A stretch of 64,000 bases of DNA from Urechidicola croceus. GTDB taxonomy: Bacteria; Bacteroidota; Bacteroidia; Flavobacteriales; Flavobacteriaceae. A program made the position numbers and the translations under genes. This document shows, in pieces, positions 8,200-16,184 of this stretch. Position 1 is the first letter of the stretch, and every line of letters starts with the position of its first letter. The notes beneath the pieces are model-generated. The model did no database searches. It was not told the origin of the DNA and saw only the letters and a list, made by a program, of their open reading frames with translations. Where the stretch lies: assembly GCF_001761325.1 (NCBI RefSeq), contig NZ_CP017478.1, forward strand, positions 2,749,501-2,813,500, given 5' to 3'.

Positions 8200-8302
8200 T
8201 TGCACACAACGCCATGATATGAATCGTTTTAATTATTTATATGAGACGCTAAGCGAAGTTATTATTTTATAAATCAAGAAACAAACTAAATAAAAGCCAA
8301 AC

Positions 8303-8332
8303 AAAAACCTCAAGAAAATTTCTTGAGGTTTT
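8303..8332 (-). terminator. Terminator after the sucAB genes
   Basis: Stem AAAACCTCAAGAA (8304-8316) pairs with 8320-8332; on the minus strand it is followed by a T run. It lies about 57 nt past the sucB stop codon. Confidence 0.75.
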
Positions 8333-8349
8333 AAAATACAAGTTATGTG

Positions 8350-8370
8350 ATTCTGAATCGAGTTCAGAAT
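8350..8370. repeat. Short extragenic palindrome
   Basis: ATTCTGAA and TTCAGAAT with a 5-nt TCGAG spacer, followed by a further TTCAGAATC at 8380-8388 abutting the sucB stop. It resembles small dispersed extragenic palindromes of Bacteroidota, but no second copy was found in the window. Confidence 0.35.
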
Positions 8371-8388
8371 GACGATTCTTTCAGAATC

Positions 8389-9597
8389 TTACATTTCCAA
8401 TGCTTTCTTAGGATTGTTGTCCATCAAAATTTCTACTGGATTTTCTAATGCTTCTTTAACAGCAACTAAAAACCCAACAGATTCTTTACCATCAATAATT
8501 CTATGATCATAAGACAATGCAACATACATCATTGGTGCAATTACTACTTGTCCATCAACTGCAATAGGTCTTTGAATTATGTTGTGCATTCCTAAAATTC
8601 CACTTTGAGGAGGATTTATAATAGGAGTTGACAACATTGAACCAAATACACCACCATTGGTAATAGTAAATGTTCCTCCAGTCATTTCATCAACTGTAAT
8701 TTGACCATCACGAGCACGAATTGCTAAACGTTTTACTTCACTTTCAACACCTCTAAAACTTAAGTTTTCAGCATTTCTAATTACAGGAACCATTAATCCT
8801 TTTGGACCAGATACAGCAATTGAAATATCTTGAAAATCATGAGATATTTTATAATCACCATCCATCATTGAATTTACCTCAGGATACATTTGTAATGCTC
8901 TAACAACAGCAAGTGTAAAGAAACTCATGAATCCTAAACTAACGCCATGTTTTGCTTTAAAATCTTCTTTGTATTCTTTACGTAGGTCAAAAATTGGTTG
9001 CATGTTCACTTCGTTAAAAGTAGTTAACATGGCAGTTTCATTTTTAACAGTTACCAATCTTTGTGCTACTTTACGGCGTAGCATTGATAATTTTTTACGT
9101 TCAGTTCCTCTTGAACCTCCAGTAGTGTTTGTTCCCATAGAAGGAACTGCATTTATAGCATCTTCTTTGGTTACTCTTCCGTCTTTTCCACTTCCTTTTA
9201 TATCTGAAGCAGGAATTCCTTTTTCAGCTAATACTTTTTTAGCAGCAGGAGATGCTGAACCAGTTGCATATGAAGTTTTTGCTTCAACAGTTTTAGGTGC
9301 TTCTTTTTTTTCTTCTTTTGCAGGTGCTTTTTTTTCTTCAGATGATCCTTCTGGTTTTGCAGCATCAGTGTCAATTAAACATACAACTGCTCCAACAGCA
9401 ACAGCATCACCTTCTTCTGCTTTCAAAGTGATAATACCACTTTCTTCAGCAGGTAATTCAAGTGTAGCTTTGTCAGAATCTACTTCGGCAATTGCTTGGT
9501 CTTTTTCAACATAATCTCCATCTTCAACTAACCAAGATGCAATTTCTACTTCTGTAATCGACTCTCCAGGAGAGGGAACTTTCATTTCTAAAATCAT
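8389..9597 (-). CDS. sucB: 2-oxoglutarate dehydrogenase E2, dihydrolipoyl succinyltransferase
   Basis: A 402-aa E2 core of the 2-oxoglutarate dehydrogenase complex; it transfers succinyl from lipoate to CoA in the TCA cycle. Domains in order: lipoyl domain (residues 1-75, DSDKA with lipoyl Lys43), Lys/Glu/Ala-rich linker, E3/E1-binding domain (about 112-148, [20 protein letters not shown]), and catalytic domain (about 165-402) with HRIIDG, catalytic His365 and Asp369. One lipoyl domain and the sucA neighbour point to succinyl rather than acetyl transfer. It is 21 bp downstream of sucA, in one operon. No E3 gene is in the window. Confidence 0.95.
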   Translation of the reverse strand: MILEMKVPSPGESITEVEIASWLVEDGDYVEKDQAIAEVDSDKATLELPAEESGIITLKAEEGDAVAVGAVVCLIDTDAAKPEGSSEEKKAPAKEEKKEAPKTVEAKTSYATGSASPAAKKVLAEKGIPASDIKGSGKDGRVTKEDAINAVPSMGTNTTGGSRGTERKKLSMLRRKVAQRLVTVKNETAMLTTFNEVNMQPIFDLRKEYKEDFKAKHGVSLGFMSFFTLAVVRALQMYPEVNSMMDGDYKISHDFQDISIAVSGPKGLMVPVIRNAENLSFRGVESEVKRLAIRARDGQITVDEMTGGTFTITNGGVFGSMLSTPIINPPQSGILGMHNIIQRPIAVDGQVVIAPMMYVALSYDHRIIDGKESVGFLVAVKEALENPVEILMDNNPKKALEM

Positions 9598-9618
9598 TAT
9601 CCTATAATTTTAATTTTT

Positions 9619-12357
9619 TTATTTACTTGTGGTGTCAAATACACTATCAATAACTTGTCTTTGTCTCTTTTTATCTCTTGTGCTTGAGCCTGGTGCAGGA
9701 ACAGAAGCATAAGGTCTTGAGGCAACTTCTAATTTTACTAATTCAAAACGCTGCAACATATAACTCCAAGCACCCATATTTTTAGGTTCTTCTTGTGCCC
9801 AAACATATTTTTCAACATTTTTATATCGATCTATTACTTTTTGTATTTTTTCTTCGTGTAATGGGAATAATTGTTCAATCCTTACCAAAGCAACATCATC
9901 TCTTTTTAAACTTTCTCTTTCCGTTAATAAATCATAATAGAATTTACCGGTACAGAAAACTAATTTTTTTACTTTGTCAGGATTGATTGTATCATCAATC
10001 ACTTCTTGAAATTGTCCGTTTTCTAATTCACCAATCGATGAAACAGCTTTAGGATGACGCAATAAACTTTTTGGAGTTAATACTATTAATGGTTTTCTAA
10101 AATCACGCTTCATTTGTCGACGAAGCAAGTGAAAAAAGTTTGCCGGAGTTGTACAATCAGCAACAATCATATTGTCAACACCACACATTTGTAAGTATCG
10201 TTCCATTCTTGCTGATGAATGCTCTGAACCTTGACTTTCATAACCGTGAGGTAATAAAACTACGATTCCGTTTTGCATTTTCCATTTGTCCTCAGCAGCA
10301 GATAAGTATTGGTCAAATATGATTTGAGCACCATTACTAAAATCTCCAAACTGTGCTTCCCAAATAGTTAATGTATTTGGATTGGCCATTGCATAGCCAT
10401 AATCAAATCCTAAAACTCCATATTCTGATAATAAAGAATTGTAAATATACATTTCACCTTTATTAAAAGGATTTGTGTTTAGTAAGTTAATACGTTCTTC
10501 TGAAATTTCATCACGTAAAATTGCATGTCGATGTGAGAATGTTCCTCTTTCAACATCTTGTCCAGAAATACGAACATCAAAACCCTCTTCTAATAAACTA
10601 CCATAAGCCAATGTTTCTGCCATTCCCCAATCAAGAGTATCGGTTTTAAAAACCATATCTGCTCTTCCTGCTAAAATTCTTTCAGCTTTACGAACAAATT
10701 TTACACCTTTAGGAACAGTTGAAACAACTTTAGCTATATTTTTAAGATTTTCAGAAGGGTATGTACTATCAACAGATTTTAACATACCGTCTAATTTTTG
10801 ACGGTTAAAATCTGTCCAGCGTTCTTCCATAAATTCACGAACTTTGGAAGAATCTGATTCTTTAGAAATTGTATATTCTTCTTCTAGTTTTTCTTTGAAG
10901 TCAGCAACTATTTTTTTAGAATATGCTTCATCGATAGTTCCTTCTGCAATAAGTTTATCTGTATAAATTTTTAAAGGATTACTGTGTTTAGAAATCGCTT
11001 TGTATAATTTTGGCTGTGTGAAACGAGGTTCATCACCTTCATTATGTCCATATTTTCTGTAACCTAGCAAATCAATGAAAATATCTCTTTTGAATTTCAT
11101 TCTATAATCTACTGCCAATTCTACAGCATGTACAACTGCTTCTGCGTCATCAGCATTTACATGAAGTACTGGAGATAAGGTTACTTTACCAACATCAGTA
11201 CAATAAGTGCTTGAACGGGCGTCTAAATAATTTGTAGTAAATCCAATTTGATTATTAACAACAATGTGAATTGTTCCTCCAGTCTTATAACCATTTAATT
11301 GGCTCATTTGAATTACTTCATACGCAATACCTTGTCCAGCAATTGCAGCATCACCATGTACAATAATTGGGAGTATTTTAGAGTCATCACCGTTATAATC
11401 TTTATCAATTTTAGCACGAGTAATACCTTCGGCAACAGGAGCAACAGTTTCCAGATGAGAAGGATTAGGTACTAAATTCATTTTTAAAGTTTTTCCATTT
11501 TGATATGTTTTATCTAATGTTAAACCTAAGTGATATTTTACATCACCATCAATATCTTCATCTTCAAAATCTTTTCCTTCGAATTCGCTAAAAAGTTCAT
11601 TGAATGGTTTTCTAAAAATATTAACTAATGTACTTAAACGACCACGATGTGCCATTCCTAAAACACATTCTTTAACATCATAATCAAGAACTGCGTTGAA
11701 AAGAACTACACTTATAGCAGGAATAAGTGATTCACCTCCTTCAAGTGAGAAACGTTTTTGACCTACATATTTTGTTTGAAGAAAATTTTCAAATGTTACA
11801 GCTTGATTAAGTTTTGAAAGGATATATTTTTTGGATTCAACAGAATATTTTGGGTGATTGTTATTTTCATTTAATTTATCCTGCCACCATTTAATAATTT
11901 CTGGTTTACGAATGTACATATATTCAACACCAATAGAATCGCAATAAACTTCTTCAAGTTTATAAATTATGTTTTTTAATGATGTATTTCCCAAACCAAT
12001 GACTTCACCAGCATCAAATTGAGTTTCTAGGTCATCTTTTGATAATCCAAAATTTTCTATATCTAGAGTTGGTTCATAAGTTCGTCGGTTTCGAACAGGA
12101 TTGGTTTTAGTGAATAAATGACCTCTTGTTTTGTAGCCATTTATTAAATCTAGAACTTGAAATTCTTTATTTAGGTGTTCAGGTATTTCAACTGAAACCT
12201 CTTCTCCATCAATACTGTAGTTTTCATTAGCTAAATCGTAACCTTGAAAAAAACTTCTCCAACTAGGTTCTACACTATCTGGATTGACTAAATATTGATC
12301 ATACAAATCAGCAATAAAGCTTGTATGAGTTGCATTTAAAAACGAAAATTTATCCAT
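9619..12357 (-). CDS. sucA: 2-oxoglutarate dehydrogenase E1
   Basis: A 912-aa thiamine-diphosphate-dependent decarboxylase, the first component of the 2-oxoglutarate dehydrogenase complex. The N-terminal FLNATHTSFIADLYDQYLVNP segment matches OdhA/SucA. Cofactor and substrate motifs are visible: GMAHRGRLSTLVNIF near residue 235, HGDAAIAGQGIAYE near 335, NNQIGFTT near 370, and SHRHAIL near 605. The length is normal for the family. It is the first gene of the sucAB operon, with a -7 box at 12397-12404 and a tRNA-Asn gene beyond that. Confidence 0.96.
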   Translation of the reverse strand: MDKFSFLNATHTSFIADLYDQYLVNPDSVEPSWRSFFQGYDLANENYSIDGEEVSVEIPEHLNKEFQVLDLINGYKTRGHLFTKTNPVRNRRTYEPTLDIENFGLSKDDLETQFDAGEVIGLGNTSLKNIIYKLEEVYCDSIGVEYMYIRKPEIIKWWQDKLNENNNHPKYSVESKKYILSKLNQAVTFENFLQTKYVGQKRFSLEGGESLIPAISVVLFNAVLDYDVKECVLGMAHRGRLSTLVNIFRKPFNELFSEFEGKDFEDEDIDGDVKYHLGLTLDKTYQNGKTLKMNLVPNPSHLETVAPVAEGITRAKIDKDYNGDDSKILPIIVHGDAAIAGQGIAYEVIQMSQLNGYKTGGTIHIVVNNQIGFTTNYLDARSSTYCTDVGKVTLSPVLHVNADDAEAVVHAVELAVDYRMKFKRDIFIDLLGYRKYGHNEGDEPRFTQPKLYKAISKHSNPLKIYTDKLIAEGTIDEAYSKKIVADFKEKLEEEYTISKESDSSKVREFMEERWTDFNRQKLDGMLKSVDSTYPSENLKNIAKVVSTVPKGVKFVRKAERILAGRADMVFKTDTLDWGMAETLAYGSLLEEGFDVRISGQDVERGTFSHRHAILRDEISEERINLLNTNPFNKGEMYIYNSLLSEYGVLGFDYGYAMANPNTLTIWEAQFGDFSNGAQIIFDQYLSAAEDKWKMQNGIVVLLPHGYESQGSEHSSARMERYLQMCGVDNMIVADCTTPANFFHLLRRQMKRDFRKPLIVLTPKSLLRHPKAVSSIGELENGQFQEVIDDTINPDKVKKLVFCTGKFYYDLLTERESLKRDDVALVRIEQLFPLHEEKIQKVIDRYKNVEKYVWAQEEPKNMGAWSYMLQRFELVKLEVASRPYASVPAPGSSTRDKKRQRQVIDSVFDTTSK

Positions 12358-12396
12358 ATATTCTCTTGTAATGAGATATTGTAATTAAAACAGGAA

Positions 12397-12404
12397 CAAA
12401 AATA
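12397..12404 (-). promoter_or_regulatory. -7 box of the sucAB operon
   Basis: The minus strand reads TATTTTTG, a perfect TAnnTTTG box; predicted start near 12393 and a leader of about 36 nt. The -33 box is not clear. Confidence 0.45.
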
Positions 12405-12529
12405 CAACTTTTAAGAAAATTAGCATTTATTTATAGAGTATTTATAAGATTATTTTTGGTAATAATTAATAAGAAACGGTTTAGATTCTTAAATAAAAAT
12501 ATAAGATTTAATTTTTTTTTATTTTTTTG

Positions 12530-12560
12530 TTTGGCAGAAGTAATATTTCTTATATATTTG
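12530..12560 (+). promoter_or_regulatory. Promoter of tRNA-Asn
   Basis: TTTG (12530-12533), 19-nt spacer, TATATTTG (12553-12560): a complete Bacteroidota-type promoter. Predicted start about 12564, 22 nt before the mature tRNA. Confidence 0.75.
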
Positions 12561-12585
12561 CACACCGAAAATAAAAATCGGAAAC

Positions 12586-12659
12586 TCCTCCTTAGCTCAG
12601 TTGGTTAGAGCATCTGACTGTTAATCAGAGGGTCCTTGGTTCGAGCCCAAGAGGGGGAG
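12586..12659 (+). tRNA. tRNA-Asn (anticodon GTT)
   Basis: A 74-nt cloverleaf. The acceptor TCCTCCT pairs with AGGGGGA at 12652-12658, with discriminator G at 12659. D arm AGCTCAGTTGGTTAGAGC; anticodon stem TCTGA/TCAGA with loop CTGTTAA, anticodon GTT; T arm with GGTTCGAGCCC. The 3' CCA is not encoded. It has its own promoter and terminator, so it is a single-gene unit. Confidence 0.96.
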
Positions 12660-12671
12660 CTACTAAAACAG

Positions 12672-12703
12672 AAAGACTTACATGAAAATGTAGGTCTTTT
12701 TTT
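12672..12703 (+). terminator. Terminator of tRNA-Asn
   Basis: Stem AGACTTACAT (12674-12683), GAAA tetraloop, complementary arm 12688-12697 with one G-T pair, then a run of T. Starts 13 nt after the tRNA. Confidence 0.85.
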
Positions 12704-12835
12704 AGTTTTAAAAGTATTGAAAGAATTTTGAAAGTTGATTTTTTTCATTTTGTTAAATGAAGTATGTGATAATCGTTTAGAATTCAATTATTTAAAATTT
12801 TCACGATTTATATTTAGATTATTTTTAATTTTTTA

Positions 12836-12866
12836 TTGTGTAATATGAAATGTAGTTGTACATTTG
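12836..12866 (+). promoter_or_regulatory. Promoter of the candidate small RNA
   Basis: TTG (12836-12838), 20-nt spacer, TACATTTG (12859-12866). Predicted start about 12870. No open reading frame follows before the terminator. Confidence 0.6.
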
Positions 12867-12869
12867 TAC

Positions 12870-12936
12870 TGTAGGATTTATCCTACTTTCTTTTTCATAG
12901 CAATTTTCCCACTTAAGCAATTAAGTGGGTTTTTTT
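12870..12936 (+). ncRNA. Candidate small RNA
   Basis: The segment between a good promoter and a strong terminator is about 67 nt and non-coding. It would fold into a 5' hairpin GTAGGA/TCCTAC with a TTTA loop (12871-12886), a U-rich and A-rich linker, and a 3' terminator hairpin CCCACTTAA/TTAAGTGGG with a GCAA loop (12908-12929) ending in seven T. It could also be an attenuated fragment of a longer transcript. No known RNA family was recognised. Confidence 0.5.
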
Positions 12937-12965
12937 ATGCAATAATTTTATAATTTAGATGAAAT

Positions 12966-12993
12966 AAAAAAAACCTTATCAATTGATAAGGTT
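12966..12993 (-). terminator. Terminator after the DinB-fold lipoprotein gene
   Basis: Stem AACCTTATC (12972-12980), AATT loop, GATAAGGTT (12985-12993); on the minus strand it is followed by eight T. Confidence 0.8.
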
Positions 12994-13014
12994 CTAATAT
13001 GTTATTTGGTAAGT

Positions 13015-13599
13015 TTAAAATGCTCTGTATAAAGGAGCTTTATGTCCTTTATCTCTAAGGTATATAATTGCTTGACCTCTATGGTGTGTTATGTGATCTC
13101 TTAAAAATGCAAAACCTTCTTTTTTTGTGTATTTTGGTTTTTCTGGGACAAAGTCTAAAATAAATGTTTCGCTTAAATCATCTGAATTCATTTTTTTTAA
13201 AGTAGATATTGTTTCATCAAAAGAATCTGTAAGTAATTGAATTACTTCATCCTTGGATGTGCTTATTTCTTCTTCAGTTTTGACTGATTTAGGAGGGGTT
13301 TCACCTTTTATAAATTGACTCAAAATAAACTGAGTTGATGTACCTATATGAGTTAATTGTTCACCAAATGTTCTTACTGAATCGCTAGTTTTATAATTGT
13401 AGTCCTCAGCAGGCATTGCTTCAGCAACTTCAAGTGTGTAAGCTTTTGCATTTTCCAATACTTTTACAAATGAAGTGCTAAACTCATTATTAGTTTCTGC
13501 AACAGTTTTGCTAGAATTGTTTTCTTTAGTAACATTTTTACAAGATGAAGCGCTAACAAATAAAATAATTATAGCAAAACAATTAATTAATTTTCTCAT
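13015..13599 (-). CDS. DinB-family four-helix protein, predicted lipoprotein
   Basis: A 194-aa protein with a lipoprotein signal (residues 1-20, lipobox ending SASSC) and then a DinB/YfiT-like four-helix bundle. Likely metal-binding histidines are in FGEQLTHIG (near residue 88) and in RDHITHHRGQ (near residue 170), the family triad. Most DinB-family proteins are cytosolic thiol-dependent transferases or hydrolases; export to the envelope is less usual. It stands alone between a small RNA candidate and the glycogen cluster, with its own terminator. The substrate is unknown. Confidence 0.82.
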   Translation of the reverse strand: MRKLINCFAIIILFVSASSCKNVTKENNSSKTVAETNNEFSTSFVKVLENAKAYTLEVAEAMPAEDYNYKTSDSVRTFGEQLTHIGTSTQFILSQFIKGETPPKSVKTEEEISTSKDEVIQLLTDSFDETISTLKKMNSDDLSETFILDFVPEKPKYTKKEGFAFLRDHITHHRGQAIIYLRDKGHKAPLYRAF

Positions 13600-13638
13600 T
13601 ATTATGGGTTTATAATTTAATAACGATAAAGATATTAA

Positions 13639-16044
13639 CTATTTTCCAATAATATGAATTTCAGTAAAATCTTTAGGAACAATTAAAATATTATCTCCAT
13701 TTGAGCCTAATTTTTTAATATCTACCTTTTCATTATCAACTTCGACGCTATCTATTTTAAATGGAAGTCCATGTAATTTTAACTCAAAAGTTTTATATGG
13801 TGTTGTATATTTTCCGAATTTAAATTGTTGAATTGTTAAAGAACTTTCTTTTCCTACTAAAGTGAAATTTCTTAAACTGTACCTGCCTTTTATATAATCA
13901 TAACCATCATGAGCATCTTCGTAAACTTCAGATTTTTCTTTACCTATTTTAAAATAAGTATCAAGTACTAATTCTTCAATTTTCTTTTCTCCAACATATT
14001 GTTGTATCGGGTATTTAGGTATAACTGCACCTTCTTTAATAAATATAGGCATACTATCTAAATCAGCATCTACCCATAGTTCTTGTCCGCCAGTTACTAT
14101 TTCATTTGTCCAGAAATTATACCATTTTCCTCTTGGAATAAACATTCTTCTTCCCTTAGCATTTGGTTCTGCAATTGGACAGGCTAGGATTTTTTCACCA
14201 AAAATAAATTCATCATTTCTATAATGAGTGTGTTGGTCATCTTGATCAAATATAACTAAAGATTTTAAAATTGGAATACCTTCATTAGCGTACCTCCAAA
14301 AAGCAGTATATAAGTATGGTAATAATTGATATCTTATTTCAATAAATTTTCTAACTATATTAGTTATATTACTGTCAAAAGCCCATGGTTCTTGATCTCC
14401 ATGATCTCCTGATGAGTGAGTTCTACAAAAAGGATGAAATATACCTAATTGAATCCAACGTGCGTATAATTCTCCGTTTGGTTGTTCGGCAAATCCACCA
14501 ATATCAGATCCTATAAATGAAAAACCAGACATACACATACGTTGTGCTTGAATATTTGCGATATTTAAATGATCCCAAGTGGCTACATTGTCTCCAGTCC
14601 AAGATGATGTGTAACGTTGAGTTCCGGAATATGCAGCTCTAGTTATTGCAAATGGTCTTTTTGGGTATGAGAACTTTTTTAATCCTTGATATGTTGCTCG
14701 TGCCATTTGCATTCCATAAATATTATGTGCTTTTCTATGACTGCAATGATTTCCATCGTAATTGTGCCTTACGTCATTTGGGAATGTTTTTCCTGGTACA
14801 TCCATAACTGCAGGTTCATTCATATCATTCCAAACTCCAGCTACACCAACTTCTTCAACTAATTCTTTGAATAAATCAGACCACCATTCTCTAACTTCAG
14901 GATTGGTAAAATCAGGGAAATAGCATTCTCCTGGCCAAACTTTACCTTTCATATAAGGTCCATCTGCACGTTTACAGAAGTAATCTTTTTCAAGACCTTC
15001 TTTGAAAACATCATATTCCATATCTATTTTAATACCTGGATCAATGATAACAATAGTTTTAAAACCATCATCTGCTAGTTCTTTTACCATTCTTTTTGGA
15101 TCTGGAAAATACTCTTTATTCCAAGTAAAGCATCTAAAACCTTCCATATAATCAATATCTAAATAGATTGCATCACATGGAATTTGTAATTCTCTAAATT
15201 TATTGGCAATTTCTTTTACATTGGATTCAGGATAATAACTCCATTTACATTGGTGATATCCTAATGCCCAAAGTGGAGGGAGTTGATGAGGTTTTCCTGT
15301 TAAATCTGTATAATTGGCAACTACGTCAGACATTTCTGGTCCATAGATGAAATAATAATTCATTTCTCCCCCTTGTGCCCAAAAACTAGTTATGTTTCTT
15401 CGTTCATTGCAAAAATCAAAATATGAACGGAATGTATTGTCAAAAAATATCCCATAGGCTTTTTTATGGTGTAAGCCTATATAGAATGGAATTGCTTTGT
15501 AAATAGGGTCTGTATCTCGTCCGTATGCATAAGAGTCTGTCACCCAATTTTCGAATCGCTTACCTTTTAAATTAATATCAACTGGTTTGTCACCTAGACC
15601 ATAATAACTTTCGCCAATCTGAGAAGTTTTAGTCATTTTAACAATTTCACCACCATATTCGTAACTTTCTTCCCAATGAAAGCCTAATTCATCTTCACAA
15701 ATAAGTTCTTTAGTTTTTGAATCAAACATTTTGGTACGCATATCTTTTTTATCGATATAGCATATAAGTTTAGCAGTTTCAATTATATATTTTTGATCAT
15801 CTTCCGTAATCTCTAATTTATTGTAACCTCGACTAGCATATTTGGTTATTGCGTAAGAAAAATCATTGGTAAATATTGATGTTGTTGTGTATCTAAAGCG
15901 TATAACACTATCTCTTTGGATAGTAACTTGTAGTACTACATTGTTTTGGCTAGTAAAAAATAAAGTATCTCCTTCTTTTTTGTAAGAGATTATGTTAGAA
16001 GGAAAAAGGTTTCCTTTGTATTCTAATTCTGTATTTAAAATCAT
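13639..16044 (-). CDS. Glycoside hydrolase family 31 alpha-glucosidase
   Basis: An 801-aa GH31 enzyme without a signal peptide, so cytosolic. Order: N-terminal beta-sandwich (about residues 1-240), (beta/alpha)8 barrel (about 250-600) with nucleophile Asp in GVWNDMNEPA near residue 410 and acid/base Asp in SSWTGDN near 485, and C-terminal beta domains. HPFCRTHSSGDHG near residue 535 is also typical. It would release glucose from alpha-glucans or maltodextrins. It follows glgB by 140 bp on the same strand, so it is likely part of glycogen turnover; cotranscription is uncertain because of the gap. Confidence 0.9.
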   Translation of the reverse strand: MILNTELEYKGNLFPSNIISYKKEGDTLFFTSQNNVVLQVTIQRDSVIRFRYTTTSIFTNDFSYAITKYASRGYNKLEITEDDQKYIIETAKLICYIDKKDMRTKMFDSKTKELICEDELGFHWEESYEYGGEIVKMTKTSQIGESYYGLGDKPVDINLKGKRFENWVTDSYAYGRDTDPIYKAIPFYIGLHHKKAYGIFFDNTFRSYFDFCNERRNITSFWAQGGEMNYYFIYGPEMSDVVANYTDLTGKPHQLPPLWALGYHQCKWSYYPESNVKEIANKFRELQIPCDAIYLDIDYMEGFRCFTWNKEYFPDPKRMVKELADDGFKTIVIIDPGIKIDMEYDVFKEGLEKDYFCKRADGPYMKGKVWPGECYFPDFTNPEVREWWSDLFKELVEEVGVAGVWNDMNEPAVMDVPGKTFPNDVRHNYDGNHCSHRKAHNIYGMQMARATYQGLKKFSYPKRPFAITRAAYSGTQRYTSSWTGDNVATWDHLNIANIQAQRMCMSGFSFIGSDIGGFAEQPNGELYARWIQLGIFHPFCRTHSSGDHGDQEPWAFDSNITNIVRKFIEIRYQLLPYLYTAFWRYANEGIPILKSLVIFDQDDQHTHYRNDEFIFGEKILACPIAEPNAKGRRMFIPRGKWYNFWTNEIVTGGQELWVDADLDSMPIFIKEGAVIPKYPIQQYVGEKKIEELVLDTYFKIGKEKSEVYEDAHDGYDYIKGRYSLRNFTLVGKESSLTIQQFKFGKYTTPYKTFELKLHGLPFKIDSVEVDNEKVDIKKLGSNGDNILIVPKDFTEIHIIGK

Positions 16045-16184
16045 ATATCAATACTTTTAAATTATGGTATAAACCTACTAAATTAAAAGCATTTTTTTAG
16101 GTTCTTTTTGGTAAAAAATAATGTGATAAAAACAATGTTTGTTAAAAATCACCTTGTTTTATTGATTTATATTCAATGATATTT

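Larger units (their letters stand above)
7593..8210. mobile_element. Toxin-antitoxin cassette framed by 9-bp inverted repeats
   Basis: GTTGTGTGC at 7593-7601 and its exact complement GCACACAAC at 8202-8210 frame a 618-bp segment that holds the complete parDE pair and its promoter and nothing else. The -33 box of the antitoxin promoter begins 3 bp inside the right repeat. There is no transposase or integrase. The arrangement suggests a gene cassette inserted as a unit; mobility is inferred, not shown. Confidence 0.45.
12704..13014. other. Intergenic region holding a probable small RNA
   Basis: This 311-bp gap has no protein-coding gene. It contains a complete plus-strand promoter (12836-12866), a hairpin, a strong plus-strand terminator (12908-12936), and the minus-strand terminator of the DinB gene (12966-12993). 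Confidence 0.6.

Noticed and set aside
8927-9514. Plus-strand frame of 195 codons
   Set aside because: Antisense to sucB, whose domains are intact; the serine/alanine-rich product is typical of a shadow of a lipoyl linker.
12605-12787. Minus-strand frame of 60 codons
   Set aside because: It lies across the tRNA-Asn gene and its terminator; both are well supported, so the frame is a chance reading.
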